Numbered from the stretch's first letter, positions 31,918 to 43,160 are shown. The stretch: 64,000 nucleotides of DNA from Branchipolynoe longqiensis (GCA_030323885.1 CM059190.1:105255856-105319855); one strand, 5' to 3'. Notes: generated by a model from the sequence alone, not told the origin. Numbers and translations are program-made.

Positions 31918-32162
31918 TAACCCCGTGGGTTCAATCCCCAGTTGAGTCAAACCAATGATTTAAAAATTGCTACTGAGCCTCCCTTGCCTGGTACTCAGCA
32001 TTACTAGAATAGGGCAAGTGTTCTGAGTGAGATATCGGGTCATGGTGCCGGGCATCACAGATGGGGCAGCACTATGAAGTCGCCATGAGTGCGCACTGTC
32101 ACAAGTCAGTGTCTGTCCTGATATTCTGACCTAAAGTGTTGCTAGGACGTAAAAACCAAACG
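31918..32162 (+). mobile_element. SINE-A, head and body shortened
   Basis: Begins inside the B-box region (GGTTCAATCCCCAG) and carries two internal deletions. The tail GCTAGGACGTAAAAACC is present. Confidence 0.8.
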
Positions 32163-32279
32163 ACTCGCTCATCTATTCTGTGAATGTAATTTGGAGTGCC
32201 TTTTGTTGAATTTTTGTTAACTTTTCAAACAAAACATAAATTTCCGGCATTGTATAGTACGCCGTGGCACCTGAACCTG

Positions 32280-32460
32280 GGTGGATGGGTGGGTGGATGG
32301 GTGAGTGGGGGGCGGGGTGAGTGGGTGGAGGAGGGAGGGTGGCTGGGAGGGAGGTATGCCGTGGGAACCCTGCTGGATACTCTGGGGTAATGGGTGAGTA
32401 GGGCTGGGGGGGGTGATGGAAGAGTGGGACAGGGGCAGGTGTGGGGGGGGGGGGGCTGCC
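32280..32460. repeat. G-rich (GGGTGGAT)n tract
   Basis: GGGTGGATGGGTG units and a 13-base poly(G) run at about 32443-32455. Confidence 0.75.
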
Positions 32461-32512
32461 TATACACACACAATGTGGATATATACAGGGAGTGAATACA
32501 ACTAGTGTTAAT

Positions 32513-33252
32513 CATTACCGACTCTCTATGCCATCAAAGAGATCGCCCGCCCAAATGCCCCGACACTCCCTTGCCGACGTGATCCAGATTATGATCTCGA
32601 CCAGACATCAGGCACACCTCAACACAGTCCTGCTATGGGTCCCCTCCCATATAGGACTCTATGGTAATGACCAGGCCGACTGTGCCATTCTAGCTGGTAC
32701 CAACCGAGCAGACGTGGAGACAGCCATCCCTCCCTCCATCACCAAACTGACTGCCGCCGCTTCTTGAGCCGCCACCAAACTCTGGGAACGCGCCACACAG
32801 AAGGAACAAATACGGAACCCTTATTCAATAAGCTGGCTCTGGTACGCCCTGGTCAGAACTAACATCCCCCATCCAGTCGGCCTTCCTGCTTCTACCCAAG
32901 TTGCTGTCAACCGCTTCAGGACTGGCTACCGCCGTTGGATTGATGTCCCCAACCTCCAGTGCTGTCCGTGCGGCACTCAGATTCAATGTGGCCCACATAC
33001 TAGCATCATGTGGCGCCATCGACAGATCTGCCATCAGTTACTTCATGGAGGACTGACCGCCAACTCAGCTACAATAGGGCCACTCTGGCCATCCTCTCCA
33101 GGATTTCCAAGTCATCCTGGAACGCACTTGCTCGCTTCTACCGCCAGAACGCAGATATCAACGGTGTCGGTGGCCCAGACCCTGACACCGAGGACTAGCA
33201 GGCCCCATCTCGTCCCCATACCGGTCTTGACACCACTACCAACTAACCACTA
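32513..33252 (+). pseudogene. LINE-C 3' part, RNase H domain remnant, copy 1
   Basis: Fragments in several frames spell the second half of a retrotransposon RNase H domain: TDSLYAIKEI (with its catalytic Asp), then after a frameshift WVPSHIGLYGNDQADCAILA with the His and last Asp. A Cys/His-rich segment, LQCCPCGTQIQCGPH, follows, and the C-terminus ISKSSWNALARFYRQNADIN ends at a stop near 33196. An in-frame stop at 32766 and at least three frameshifts disable it. It starts inside the RNase H domain, so it is 5'-truncated. Clades carrying RNase H include I and related LINEs; the exact clade is not determined. Confidence 0.8.
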
Positions 33253-33364
33253 ATTTTCAATAACAAGTAACAGGTAACCCCACCCACTGCCTAAATAATT
33301 CCGTCCTCACTTCACTTCTTCCTCTGGCCTTGGCCGGACTTACTGTGCATACCAGTGAATCTGG

Positions 33365-33650
33365 AGGGACTGAAGTTTGGATCCTGGTCGAGTCAAACCA
33401 ATGACTTATAAAACAGGTACCTGTTGCTGCTTGGCGCTTGGCGTTATGAGGTCAGGACAGGGACTGGGCGCACAGTGTCAGGATAATGTGACTGTGTGGG
33501 ACATCAGGTCATGGTGCCTGCGGTCTGATTTCCCAGTGGGGCAGCATTATAAAGTCGCCATGAGTGCGCCCTGTCACAAGTCGGCGCACATCCTGGTATG
33601 GCTTAGGGTCTTACTGGGGTGTAAAACTACACCAACCACCCAGCCTCCCC
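33365..33650 (+). mobile_element. SINE-A variant within the LINE-C 3' region, copy 1
   Basis: Starts GATCCTGGTCGAGTCAAACC. Carries distinctive variants, GGCGTTATGAGGTCAGGACA and AGGGTCTTACTGGGGTGTAA, also present in the SINE-A portion at 55684-55912. No tRNA head. Confidence 0.8.
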
Positions 33651-33682
33651 CCGCCCTCCCAGAGGACTGGTGTTGGACCGTA

Positions 33683-34372
33683 TGGCCCTGTCACACTAGA
33701 ACGTAATGACGTCAGCGTAGGGAGAACGTGAAGAACGTTGAACTTCTCGGCGTAGTATGCAAATTTGGGCAGAAGTTGAACGTGGATGCAACGTAGTGGA
33801 CGAGAACGTAACGTCGGTAAAGCGTAGTGATACCGTCATTCAACGAGAGAGGACAACGTCACTACGTTCACGGAACGTTATGAACGTTATTCCATCGCCA
33901 GAAGAACGTTACGTGACGTTAGCCACGTCATGATACGTTGAACGTACGTTGAATGCACGTTCTCCTGACGTTCTCCTGACGTTCTCCTGACGTTCTCCTG
34001 ACGTTCCCATTAAGCCTCGTAGGCATTTGCAGTCGGTTTAATGTGGGTCAACGTAGTGGAACGTAGTGGAACGTAGTGGAACGTAGTTGAACGTAGTGAG
34101 CAGCGTTGGAATAACGTCCGTTTAACGTCATTGACGTTCACTGAACGTGAACAGAACGTACGGCGAACGTAAACCCTTACGTTCGAGCTACGTGGAAAGT
34201 TTTGAACATGTCCAAAACCTTGACGTAACTCGACGTAACACGACGTAATGTGACGTAGCTCGACGTCATTCTAACGTCATTATGACGTCATCATGACGTA
34301 CCCCAACGTAATGACGAAAAATGACCACGTTAGGCTCACGTTGGCTCGTTACGTCGTAGTGTGACAGGGGTA
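33683..34372. mobile_element. MITE-1, ACGT-word element, copy 2
   Basis: Clear relative of 8235-8868 with the same order of anchors. Extra copies of ACGTTCTCCTG (four in a row near 33956-34000) and GTGGAACGTA (three near 34048-34085) show that words expand in tandem. Flanks GTA (33680-33682) and TTA (34373-34375). The other LINE-C locus shows the target empty as TTA (complement at 55640-55642). Confidence 0.82.
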
Positions 34373-34545
34373 TTAGGCTGCCTTTTTCCTTCCTCCCCAC
34401 CCCCCCTTTTCTCTGACCACTACCCATCAGAAGCCAACTCCCAACCACATGGGACCACTTTCAGCAGTGCCCATACAGTGCTGCAGATTTGCAGCCTTCA
34501 GGGCACCAATGCGACTGAAAACTCCCCAAAAACAAAAACAAGTAC
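34373..34545 (+). mobile_element. Distal end of the LINE-C composite, copy 1
   Basis: GGCTGCCTTTTTCC, GACCACTACCCATCAGAAGC and GCCCATACAGTGCTGCAG match the complement of 55470-55640. It finishes around CCCCAAAAACAAAAAC, which may be the true LINE-C 3' end. Confidence 0.75.
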
Positions 34546-34619
34546 TGTTAATTATGTCATCCCTGTCCGACCACAATGTTGTTAATAACAACATGGTGGT
34601 GGGATAAGGATGATTGTGT

Positions 34620-34903
34620 CATCTAACTTAGATACTGATGCATGTATAAGCATGTGTTGCCACATAGCAGGGAACACTGAGGCAATTTAACAGAACTTGT
34701 TGCTGCTAAAGCCTATGGTGTCAGAGTTTTGGCAAGCTTGCCAAAACTAATTTGACATGTTTGCACTTCAAATATCTCAAAACATAACTGTTTAAAATAA
34801 ACAGGACTTGAAGCTAAAGTAAGGTCGACTATAACGGTCAGGTTAATCTATTTATCTCAGAAAAATTACTGAAACTCAACACCATCGGACTATGCAACTT
34901 TAA
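34620..34903 (-). mobile_element. MITE-2
   Basis: Minus-strand copy ending CATCGGACTATGCAACTTTA. It keeps the unoccupied CAATTTAACAGAACTTG site used by the nested insertion at 29770. Confidence 0.75.
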
Positions 34904-34904
34904 G

Positions 34905-35457
34905 TATTTGTTGCCACATAAAATGACTTACTAAGTCAATTTAATAGAACCTGTTACTCCTAAAGCCTATGTGGTCAGAGTTTTGACAAGCATGCTAACA
35001 TTTTTTTTCTTGACGATTTATAGTGCCTATCAATGATAAGTCTGAATAGACTTGTTTTCACCATTAGACAGTTTGTCGATAAAAAGTCTGAGCCTACACT
35101 TTTACCGATCCAAGGGATTTTTAACCTCCCACACCACATAGACATGGTATGACTCTGAGAGCAACGGGCCTTTGATGACATGTAAGTTATACACAATGGT
35201 GGAAAACCAAATCGGCAGATGTGGGGGCATGGGGAATCGAACCACCGACCTTCAGATTAGGAGCCCGCCACAGAGAATTAATTAATTAATTATTAATTAG
35301 TATGTTTACACTTCAAATATCACCTATAGTTAGTCATTCTAAATCAAAGTCACTTCAAACTGAAGCTAGATTAATACAATCAACCTAATTAGTAATAATA
35401 TATTCATCTCCGAAAATCACAGAAACTCCAAACAATCGGACTATGCGGCTTTAACTT
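34905..35457 (-). mobile_element. MITE-2, split by SINE-C
   Basis: Halves 34905-34999 and 35282-35457, the latter ending CAATCGGACTATGCGGC and TTTAA. Confidence 0.7.
35000..35281 (-). mobile_element. SINE-C inside MITE-2
   Basis: Minus-strand copy. The tRNA-like B-box complement GGGGAATCGAACCACCGACC is at about 35230. Matches 5733-6030 and 62250-62537. Confidence 0.82.
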
Positions 35458-35639
35458 AAGACCCTCATATTTGTAATGCCTGATTGCTGCCTGCTGTTGT
35501 TTATATTGTTCATACCATCTCACCGCCTCATCCATATATAGTTCATATGCGCCTAGATAAAAGAGTCATCTCTGACTCTGTTCACACTCATGCTACTGTA
35601 GTACCGGGTGAATCTTTTATCTAATATACACCGTCATTG
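35458..35639. other. No recognisable feature
   Basis: AT-moderate sequence without a recognised element. Confidence 0.4.
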
Positions 35640-35713
35640 TTAAGGCCGAAAGACCAGCGCCTCGGTGCTGAAATAAGATATTATTCAACAGGAATTTAAA
35701 AAAAAAAAAAAAA
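35640..35713 (+). repeat. R8 3' end with poly(A)
   Basis: GGCCGAAAGACCAGCGCCTC, AATAAGATATTATTCAAC, then 16 A bases: the only A/T homopolymer above 11 in the window. Looks like a truncated retroposon tail. Confidence 0.55.
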
Positions 35714-35749
35714 TCAAAAAAAAAATCACACCCCAACTAATTTTGATGG

Positions 35750-36880
35750 GTTTTAGGGGGGTGGGTATATAAAATAAGTGGGGTGCAGTGTTACATAACG
35801 GTCTCGTTTGAACATGTGGAAATCGCGCGGACGGCGAGGGTTGAGGAGGGAGTGGGGTGTGGGCCCGGGGGGGGGGGCGTTAGGAGGGAGGGTTGGGGGC
35901 GACATGAGGGGGGGGGGCGGTTTACGAGGGAGGGGTGTTTCCACGACGGGGCGCCAATGGTCCGTTATGCCATTGGGTCTCCTCCAGTCTCCTCCAGCTT
36001 CCTCCGTCGGCTCAGCCGCCCGGTATCGGCCGTCCCCAACACCCTGGATGGGGTCGTTATGTTAACAAGCCACCACTGTAAGTCCCGCCCCCCCCCCCCC
36101 CACACACCTTTTTTTGTGCGCAGTGATAGATAGGGGTGTCCCCGGGTGACCCGACTAGGACACACACACACACCCTCTCCACTCTCCCCTCCCCAAACCA
36201 CCCACCCCAGTGGGAAGTTAGCTAGCTGGTGGCCTGGGAGGAGGGAGGGGGGGTGGAAACTTCCCTGCCGTCCGCCATATTTACATTGTTAGCTTAGGCG
36301 ATTTCTGACCGCTGCCTGAAAGCCGCATCTATTAATAATGTATGGCGGTTTGGTGTGGGTGTGTGGATGAGGTTGTCCTGTTGACAGTGGGGGTGGGTGG
36401 GGGGTTGTATGTAAACCGACACTATGGGCGCAGAGTGGTGTGTGGAGCCGGTTGGGACATGTGGGAGGGGCGGGGAATGGGGGGGGGGGTGTCCTCGGTT
36501 AACCTCTGTGCCGGGTGAGGTGGCGGTCACGTGGTGTGTGTGGGGAGGGGAGGGGTTGAAGGAGGGGGGGCGGGGGGGTCCCCTAGGGTGCGGTTAGGAC
36601 ATCTTACTGAGTGAGCTGGCTACGCTGTAAGGCTTGATTTGTAACCCCGCCCCCTCCCCATAACCCCCTTCACACCGCCTCCACCCCCCCCCCCCCCCCC
36701 ACCCCATACCTCTTCGCTTCCTCCGCTACCACTCGATCATGAATCTAGACGAGCGTGACAGTGTTCACTATCACAGGCACCGCTAGCTAGTACCTCCCCC
36801 CACCCGCACACCCCCACCACACACAGTAACCACGTTAACGTGCACCACCCGTGACGCCCCCCCCCCCCCCACACACACAC
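35750..36880. other. G/C-rich, homopolymer-rich stretch without recognised gene
   Basis: Poly(G) runs at about 35867 and 36479 and poly(C) runs at about 36088, 36684 and 36857 punctuate otherwise unique sequence. Short frames only. Confidence 0.5.
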
Positions 36881-36884
36881 ATCA

Positions 36885-36930
36885 CTCTCACTCTCTCACT
36901 CTTACTCACTTACTTACTCACTCACTCACA

Positions 36931-36970
<40 letters not shown>
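36885..36970. repeat. CTCACT and (CA)n repeats
   Basis: CTCACTCTTACTCACTTAC passing into 15 or more CA units. Confidence 0.88.
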
Positions 36971-36971
<1 letters not shown>

Positions 36972-37021
36972 CCTTAAAGCACACACCCCATGACTGTTGA
37001 CTATTACACACACCAGTAATC

Positions 37022-37297
37022 TCGTGGGATTCGAACCCACGGGTTCGATCGCTGGTCGAGTCAAACCAATTACTTAAAATTTGATACTTGTCACTTCCTA
37101 GCCAGGCGCTCGGGATTATTAGGATAGGGCAAGGACTGGTTGGCTCAGAGTCACTGTCAGAATAATGTGACAGTGGGATATCAGGCTGAGAGGCATTAAG
37201 ACCGACTCATGGACATCACTCTCACAGCAGAGAGCTAAATGGAGAGCGGCAGTCAAGTAATGAAAGCAGTCTTTGACGCATCGCGACCGACAGCATC

Positions 37298-37345
<48 letters not shown>

Positions 37346-37470
37346 GGGATATCAGGTCATGGTGCTGGCAGCCTGGTCTCCCAGTGGTGCATAACTACAA
37401 AGGCGCCATGAGTGTGCAGTGTCACAAGTCGGTATCCGTCCTGATATGTTGCCAGGACGTAAGATTCCAA
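37022..37470 (+). mobile_element. SINE-A, split by a LINE-B end
   Basis: Head GGGTTCGATCGCTGGTCGAG, body to GGGATATCAGG at 37185. It resumes at 37346 with the same GGGATATCAGG and continues to GCCAGGACGTAAGATTCC. Confidence 0.88.
37186..37345 (+). mobile_element. LINE-B 3' end nested in SINE-A, 11-bp target duplication
   Basis: 160 bp: CTGAGAGGCATTAAGACCGA through GGAGAGCGGCAGTCAAGTAA and CGCATCGCGACCGACAGCAT to (GAT)n. Flanked by gggatatcagg at 37175-37185 and 37346-37356. It is the complement of the 3' part of 52168-52480. Confidence 0.9.
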
Positions 37471-37634
37471 CAAACGACCTCCCAACACACCAGTTCTTGT
37501 CACACACATACCCCACACACCACACTTACACACCCCCGTGACGATAGGTAAGTGTGCACACTACACCGCTGTGTTCCAGCTGCGCTCTCTGTATAACTGT
37601 TGTAGCGGCTTTCCAAAACACATAGTCACGAGAA

Positions 37635-38410
37635 GGATCCACCACCACCATTACTACCAGTACTACCACTACTACCACTACTGCCACTACTGCCACTACT
37701 ACCACTACTGCCACTACTACCACTACTACCACTACTGCCACTACTACCACTACTACCACTACTACCACTACTGCCACTACTACCATTACTACCACTACTG
37801 ACACTACTACCACTACTACCACTACTACCACTACTGCCACTACTACCACTACTACCACTACTACCACTACTGCCACTACTACCACTACTACCACTACTGC
37901 CACTACTACCACTACTACCACTACTGCCACTACTACCACTACTGCCACTACTGCCACTACCAATAACAACACCAACACGACTACTAATAACAATAACAGC
38001 ACCACCGACAACAACAACAATGCCACTACTACCATCACCACTATTACTACCAGCACCACCACCATTACAACCACCATTACCACTATCAGTACCACTACCC
38101 TACCCACCATAACCACTACTACGATCACTACTGCTGTTATCACCGGCACTACAACCATCACCACCACCACCACCACTATCACCACCACCACCACTACTAT
38201 CGCCACCAATAACACCACTGCCACAACTCTGATCACCCCTATCACTCCTACTACCACCACCACTACTACTACCACTACTACTAGTACTATCACCATCTCA
38301 TCATCACCACCACCACCACCATTACCACCACTACCAACAACAACGCCACTACCGCCAATAACAACAACAGGGCGACCACCACCATCGCCACCACCAACGT
38401 CAACAACCAC
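37635..38410. repeat. CACTAC/CACTGC hexamer-based array, degrading to ACC/AAC triplets
   Basis: Regular ACTACCACTACTGCC units at 37640-37960, then degenerate triplets. The 405-codon minus-strand Val-rich frame is an artefact. Confidence 0.88.
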
Positions 38411-38603
38411 CATCACCACCAGTGGTATCACATACTGCACACCACCCAACAACAACAACACCATCACCACCATCACCCACGACCACCACGGGCCGCTTAC
38501 AGTTACACTTACAGACCTGGTGCTCCAGCTGACGCCCCCGTCCCGGGGCTGCCGGGCGCAGGGGGCGGGCAGCCGCAGCTGGTGCTGGTGCTGGTGCTGC
38601 TGG

Positions 38604-38607
<4 letters not shown>

Positions 38608-38671
<64 letters not shown>
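38608..38671. repeat. (GT)32 microsatellite
   Basis: Uninterrupted GT of about 64 bp. Confidence 0.92.
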
Positions 38672-38676
<5 letters not shown>

Positions 38677-38902
38677 TGGGGTTGGGGTGAGGGTCGTATT
38701 GACTGTTGATCATCCCTCCAGGGTCCGGGCAGCACGCTAACATCTACCACCCCTACATACCACACTGCAGGCACGCACCGGGCCCAGCACCTGTCGTAGG
38801 AGGAACAAATGGAGCAAAGGCAGCCTGCGCATTGAGAAAGTGTCCGTTACTTGTGTGTGTGGGTGTGGGTGTGGGTGGGTGTGGGTGTGGGTGTGGGTGT
38901 GG

Positions 38903-38983
38903 TTGTTGGAGTTTTACGTCCTGGCAACATCTAAGGTCATATCAGGACGGGTACCGACTTGTAACAGTGCGCAATCGAGTCAA
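38903..38983. mobile_element. Rearranged SINE-A pieces, head to head
   Basis: 38903-38970 is the minus-strand SINE-A 3' end. It joins directly to TCGAGTCAAACCA (38976-38988), a plus-strand SINE-A internal piece. An inversion or template switch made the junction. Confidence 0.65.
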
Positions 38984-39069
38984 ACCATGATATGTCACGG
39001 CCCACCAGCGGGACGCCCAATGGAAGGTAACCATGCCAAAAGTAGCCAGATAGCACACCACACAGCTAC

Positions 39070-39345
39070 GTACAAGCCTATGATATGTAAATAGGAGTAG
39101 GCTAGTAGTAAGACTAGAAAAAATCAAACATATATGCCAAGAAAATGAAAAAAAATTAACATAGACTACTAACCAGACTAACGAACTATCTTTCTGCTAC
39201 TGAAATGTTGGCAATAAAATACCTTATCAGCAGCTACTGTGTGATAAGATAACACCAACACTACAGCTGGCCAGCATTGAAAACAAGCCTGAATACCCAG
39301 GCTTATAATATGCTATGGACAGTATAAATACAGCCTCAATTTTTT
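39070..39345 (+). repeat. R7 repeat, copy 2, within a SINE-A
   Basis: CCTATGATATGTAAATAGG to CAGTATAAATACAGCCTCAA, closely matching 30365-30650. SINE-A sequence, AACAATGACTTACCCAATTG, resumes immediately after. Confidence 0.65.
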
Positions 39346-39349
39346 TTAA

Positions 39350-39666
39350 ACAACAATGACTTACCCAATTGATAATTGTCGCTACCTCGCATGATATTTG
39401 GCATTACTACTAGGATAGGACAAGGTCTGCTTAGTTCAGTGTCAGTATAATGTGACTGAGTGGATATCGGGTCAAGGTGCCAGCGGCCTGGTTTCTCAGT
39501 GGGGCAGCATGATAAAATTGAAGTCACCATGTGTGCGCACTGTCACAAGTCGCACTGTCACAACCAAACAAACAAACAACCAACGCCAACCAGCCAACCA
39601 ACAAGTCGGTACCCGTCCTGATATAGCCATAGATGTTGTTAAGACGTAACACCCCAAAAAACAAAC
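39350..39666 (+). mobile_element. SINE-A with duplicated tail segment
   Basis: Complete body. The CACTGTCACAAGTCG block is followed by an extra CAAACAAACAACCAACGCC stretch before CAAGTCGGTACCCGTCC, so the tail region is partly duplicated. Confidence 0.82.
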
Positions 39667-39845
39667 ATCGTTGGAGTGAGGAAGGATGGGGGTGGGGGGG
39701 GGGGGTGGAGAGATGGAGGGAGAGAGGCTATGATCACAAGGACAACGGCACTGATAGTGGCGACGGGGGATATGTGGGGCGTGGGGGGGTTTGGGGTAGG
39801 CAGTGGACCTGGGCACTCTAAACCATGGGTGACAGGGAGTGAGCC

Positions 39846-39879
<34 letters not shown>

Positions 39880-40450
39880 CACACGCACACGCACACGCAC
39901 ACGCACACGCACCGCACCGCAACCACAACCACGCCGCCCGTGGATCAATACGAGAGAGCGACCCTCTGAGGCTTCTATAACTTCCTCCTCCAGGACCCAC
40001 TGATAAGTCCATGTGGGCGGAGGTTGGGGTGGGGTGGGGTAGTTGGGGTGGGGGGGTGGAGCACGGGGCAGGGCGACTATTGACCCCTTGGGCGCGCCTA
40101 TGTCCCTACTGACCTCGTGTGTGTACTTTATTTTTCTCTCTGGGTGTAGTGGGTATGGGTGGAAGGGAGCAGGAGGGGGAGGCAGGGCAGTGACATTTGT
40201 GTTTTATCTCTTGTTTCCCGGGCAAGTATAGCATAGCTTGGCATGGCGGTGTGATGCAGTGTGTGTGTGTGTGTATTTTCCTAATTTCTTTGTTGTCAGG
40301 CCATTCTCAGCTATGAGGTATATATATAGACAATTAGCCCTCCTAAGTACAAAAGAAATCAGGAAAGCTATCACCACATGGCGCAGTGTGTGTAATGGCA
40401 CAATCCAACACAGAAATGGACAGGCCACAGTCATGCAACTGATCCACTCT
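39667..40450. other. G-rich and CA-rich stretch, no gene recognised
   Basis: G-rich at 39685-39790, (CA)n at 39847-39905, G-rich again at 40018-40070. The remainder, to 40450, has no recognised feature. Confidence 0.5.
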
Positions 40451-40461
40451 GAAATACAAAA

Positions 40462-40757
40462 CTCCCGTGCTGGTAGATTGTGGAGTCATGGGTTCGAACC
40501 TTGGTCGAGTCAAACCAATGAATTAAAAATGTATACTTGTCCCTTCCTAGCCAGGTGCTCGGCATTATTAGGACAGGGCAAGGACTGGTGTGCTCAGTGT
40601 CAGGATAATGTGACTGGGTGGGATTCCAGGTCATGGTGCCGGTGGCCTGGTTTCCCAGTGGGACAGCACTATAAAGTTGCCATGAGTGCGCACTGTCACA
40701 AGTGGGTGCCCATCCTGATGTTGCTAGGACATAAAACAACAACAAACAAACAAACCA
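40462..40757 (+). mobile_element. SINE-A, 5'-truncated, 10-bp target duplication
   Basis: Starts in the anticodon-arm region (CTCCCGTGCTGGTAG) and keeps B box GGGTTCGAACCTTGG. Flanking repeats aaatacaaaa lie at 40452-40461 and 40758-40767. A 178-codon frame crossing it has no homology expected. Confidence 0.9.
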
Positions 40758-40894
40758 AAATACAAAATGGCTAAGCAAACAACACAACCATCCCATCTGG
40801 TCACAGTCCTAAAGGGTCCGAGTGTGTTCTGGCACACTGGTGCACTATCTAAGGACAGGGCTTGGGTGAAATGATGCTGTAACAAATCTAAATG

Positions 40895-41185
40895 GGACGG
40901 GATCCGCTCCCGTAAGCCTGCATGACACCCAAGTAGATCTACATAGTAGGCTAAGGTATCCTACTCAGACAAGACAAAACTCTGGAAAAATACAAAAAAC
41001 CTAACATCGGCTACTAACACCCAAAATCGCAAAAGGCTGGCCTGAGCAGAAACAGGTAAACACTCCTGGGCGAGGGACCAGACCAAGACAGCACCACAGC
41101 TGTCCAGCGAAAACAAGCACCCTCACGGGAGCTTATACGTTAATGGCAGAGTAAATACCTTGTCAATAAAAATATTTTAAATAAA
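40895..41185 (+). repeat. R7 repeat, diverged copy 3
   Basis: Shares AACATCGGCTACTAAC, CACAGCTGTCCAGC and the hairpin end GCACCCTCACGGGAGC with TTATACGTTAATGGCAGAG, TTGTCAATAAAA. Confidence 0.5.
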
Positions 41186-41401
41186 AATATATATAGTAGC
41201 CTAGCGCTGGTGGTATGATGCCATGCCGTGTGTGCGCGTGTGGGTGTGGGTTCGGGCATATAGCCTTGTGGCTCTGCAAACACGGCCGTTCCAGTGTCAC
41301 GTGACATGTGCCACGTTGACCCTTCTCCCCCTCCCTCTTCCCCCTTCAGAGACTCACCATGTATTCATAGACCCACTTTCCAGTCAAGTATCACTCACAC
41401 A

Positions 41402-41652
41402 GCCGTAAGGGTCCTGGAAAGTCTTGATTAAAAAGTCTTTAACTTCATTTGCCCCATTTCCAGGCTTTGAAAAGCCTTGAATGTAACCTATTTTGGGGAA
41501 TTCCATTAAACTGTCCCCACTGATCTCAATTAGTCTAAAATCACCATTCGGAATGGCGATTTCGGACTACATGAAAATAGTATGGAACAAACAGCTTTGA
41601 AAAGCGTTGAAATAGCTTTGAATTCCATATCTTCACATGTTTACGGACCCTG
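41402..41652 (+). mobile_element. MITE-3a (hAT-like) with 8-bp duplication
   Basis: Perfect 8-bp flanks ctcacaca at 41394-41401 and 41653-41660. The 5' end is eroded (GCCGTAAGGGTCC); the 3' end TTTACGGACCCTG is intact. Confidence 0.78.
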
Positions 41653-41883
41653 CTCACACATGTCCGGTGACAGTTCCCCGCTCGCCCACTCGGCCTTTCC
41701 CCATTCTACACCCGCCTTGTTTTCAACAATTGCTTTCTCAATCCATGCCCATTTATGGTGGTGTTCGACTGGGCACGCGGGTTCGCATTGACCGAACTAA
41801 TCTCACAAATGTTATGTTCCACTAGCACTAGTAGCTACCAGAATTGAATCTCCGCGAGATTCGTTCAACCAACTGGATGAAGT

Positions 41884-42480
41884 CAATAGACTACATCACG
41901 GTTCCAGCGGCGCGGTGCATTGTGGGATGGGTCAGAGCAACCCCCCCCCCCCCCCCAAAAGCACATGGCACATGCTAATACACTGGGTGCAGCTATGAAA
42001 TGTGCTAGTTTCAGCTCATCTCAGCTCTTGTTTGAAACATAGAATACTAACTAAAAAAATATATATAATAAATTAAGATATTAATCTTTTATCCAGCATT
42101 GGATTTACATCAATATAATCAGCACATCTTATGCCATGTGCATTTAGATTTAGAAAGATCTATGCACTCAGACTAGTGTTAGAGCCATAGCCAGAGTACT
42201 CAATGCATTGTCAATGGCAGTGAGTAATCTCCATACAGAAAAAGTAAAATATTGATAAAACCACACCACCTAGGCACAAACCGCTTGGAACACATATAGA
42301 AAACATGTTTAACAAAAATATTATATTAAATTGATACGGTTAGGGTTTTGGATTTCTATTAATTTTGAATAAGACGTTTTTCAATAAGCGTATCGGCAAA
42401 CTCAATGGCCGTACGCCTTTGCTTTGCTCCCATGGCCGTTTTCAGCGCATGTGCAGTGGGAACCGTGATGTAGTCTATTT
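41884..42480 (+). mobile_element. MITE-11, best copy
   Basis: Terminal inverted repeats AATAGACTACATCACGGTTC and its complement GGAACCGTGATGTAGTC at 42459-42480. Interior blocks match 2830-3586 (inverted), 26960-27320 and 46795-47030. A 16-base poly(C) lies near the left end. No coding capacity. Confidence 0.78.
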
Positions 42481-42489
42481 ACTCAGGAA

Positions 42490-42817
42490 CGACATGTTCA
42501 CACTGCATGTTACTTCATTGTATACATCAGCAGTGTTATCGTGCATTGCTTGCAATGCTGTGTCACCGTGTTGCACAGCGTGTGCGTTTGGTGGTGTGAT
42601 ACATCAGTGTTATCATTACACATGGGTCAACACATCCATATTTTAAACAAATAAATTCAGGTCTGGTCCCCAAACTCAGATAAAACATGATTTTAAAATA
42701 TCCAAGTAATAGCTTCATATGCTATGGCTGCATTATGTTGAGGGCGTTATTGAATAAATTTTCATCACTGTATTATTTATGAAACCTTCCTCCGATATTC
42801 AATTCAACTGGTCAGCT
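42490..42817. other. No recognisable feature
   Basis: Unique-looking sequence; short frames only. Confidence 0.4.
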
Positions 42818-42830
42818 TCCCATGCTTATA

Positions 42831-43160
42831 AAGTTACATTGGTTGGTTGTTGGCAACATCTGAGGTCTTATCAGGATGGGTACCGACTTGTGACAGTGCA
42901 CACTCATGGCAACTTAATAGTGCTGCCTCACTAGGAGACCAGGCCACCAGCACCATGACCTGATATCCCACTCAGTCACATTATCCTGACACTGAGCCAA
43001 CCAGTTGTTGCCCTATACCTAATAATGCCAAGCGCCTGACTAGGAAGTGACACATATCAATGTTTAAGTCATTGGTTTGACTCGACCAGGGTTCTAACCC
43101 GTGCGTGCGAATCCCACGATCTACCAAAACGGGAGACGGACGCTCCACTGCCGCCTGGTC
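42831..43160 (-). mobile_element. SINE-A, full length, 12-bp target duplication
   Basis: Flanks cccatgcttata (42819-42830) and cccatgcctata (43161-43172) match at 11 of 12. The head complement ends ACGGACGCTCCACTGCCGCC. Confidence 0.88.

Noticed and set aside
37526..38743. 405-codon Val-rich minus-strand frame resembling a membrane protein
   Set aside because: Translation of the ACTACC triplet array; the hydrophobic runs are compositional.
40238..40774. 178-codon open frame
   Set aside because: Runs through SINE-A and flanking non-homologous sequence; no domain and no plausible gene structure.
42206..42480. Small open frame of 93 codons at 42365-42646
   Set aside because: Starts inside the MITE-11 element and runs past its end; no family resemblance.
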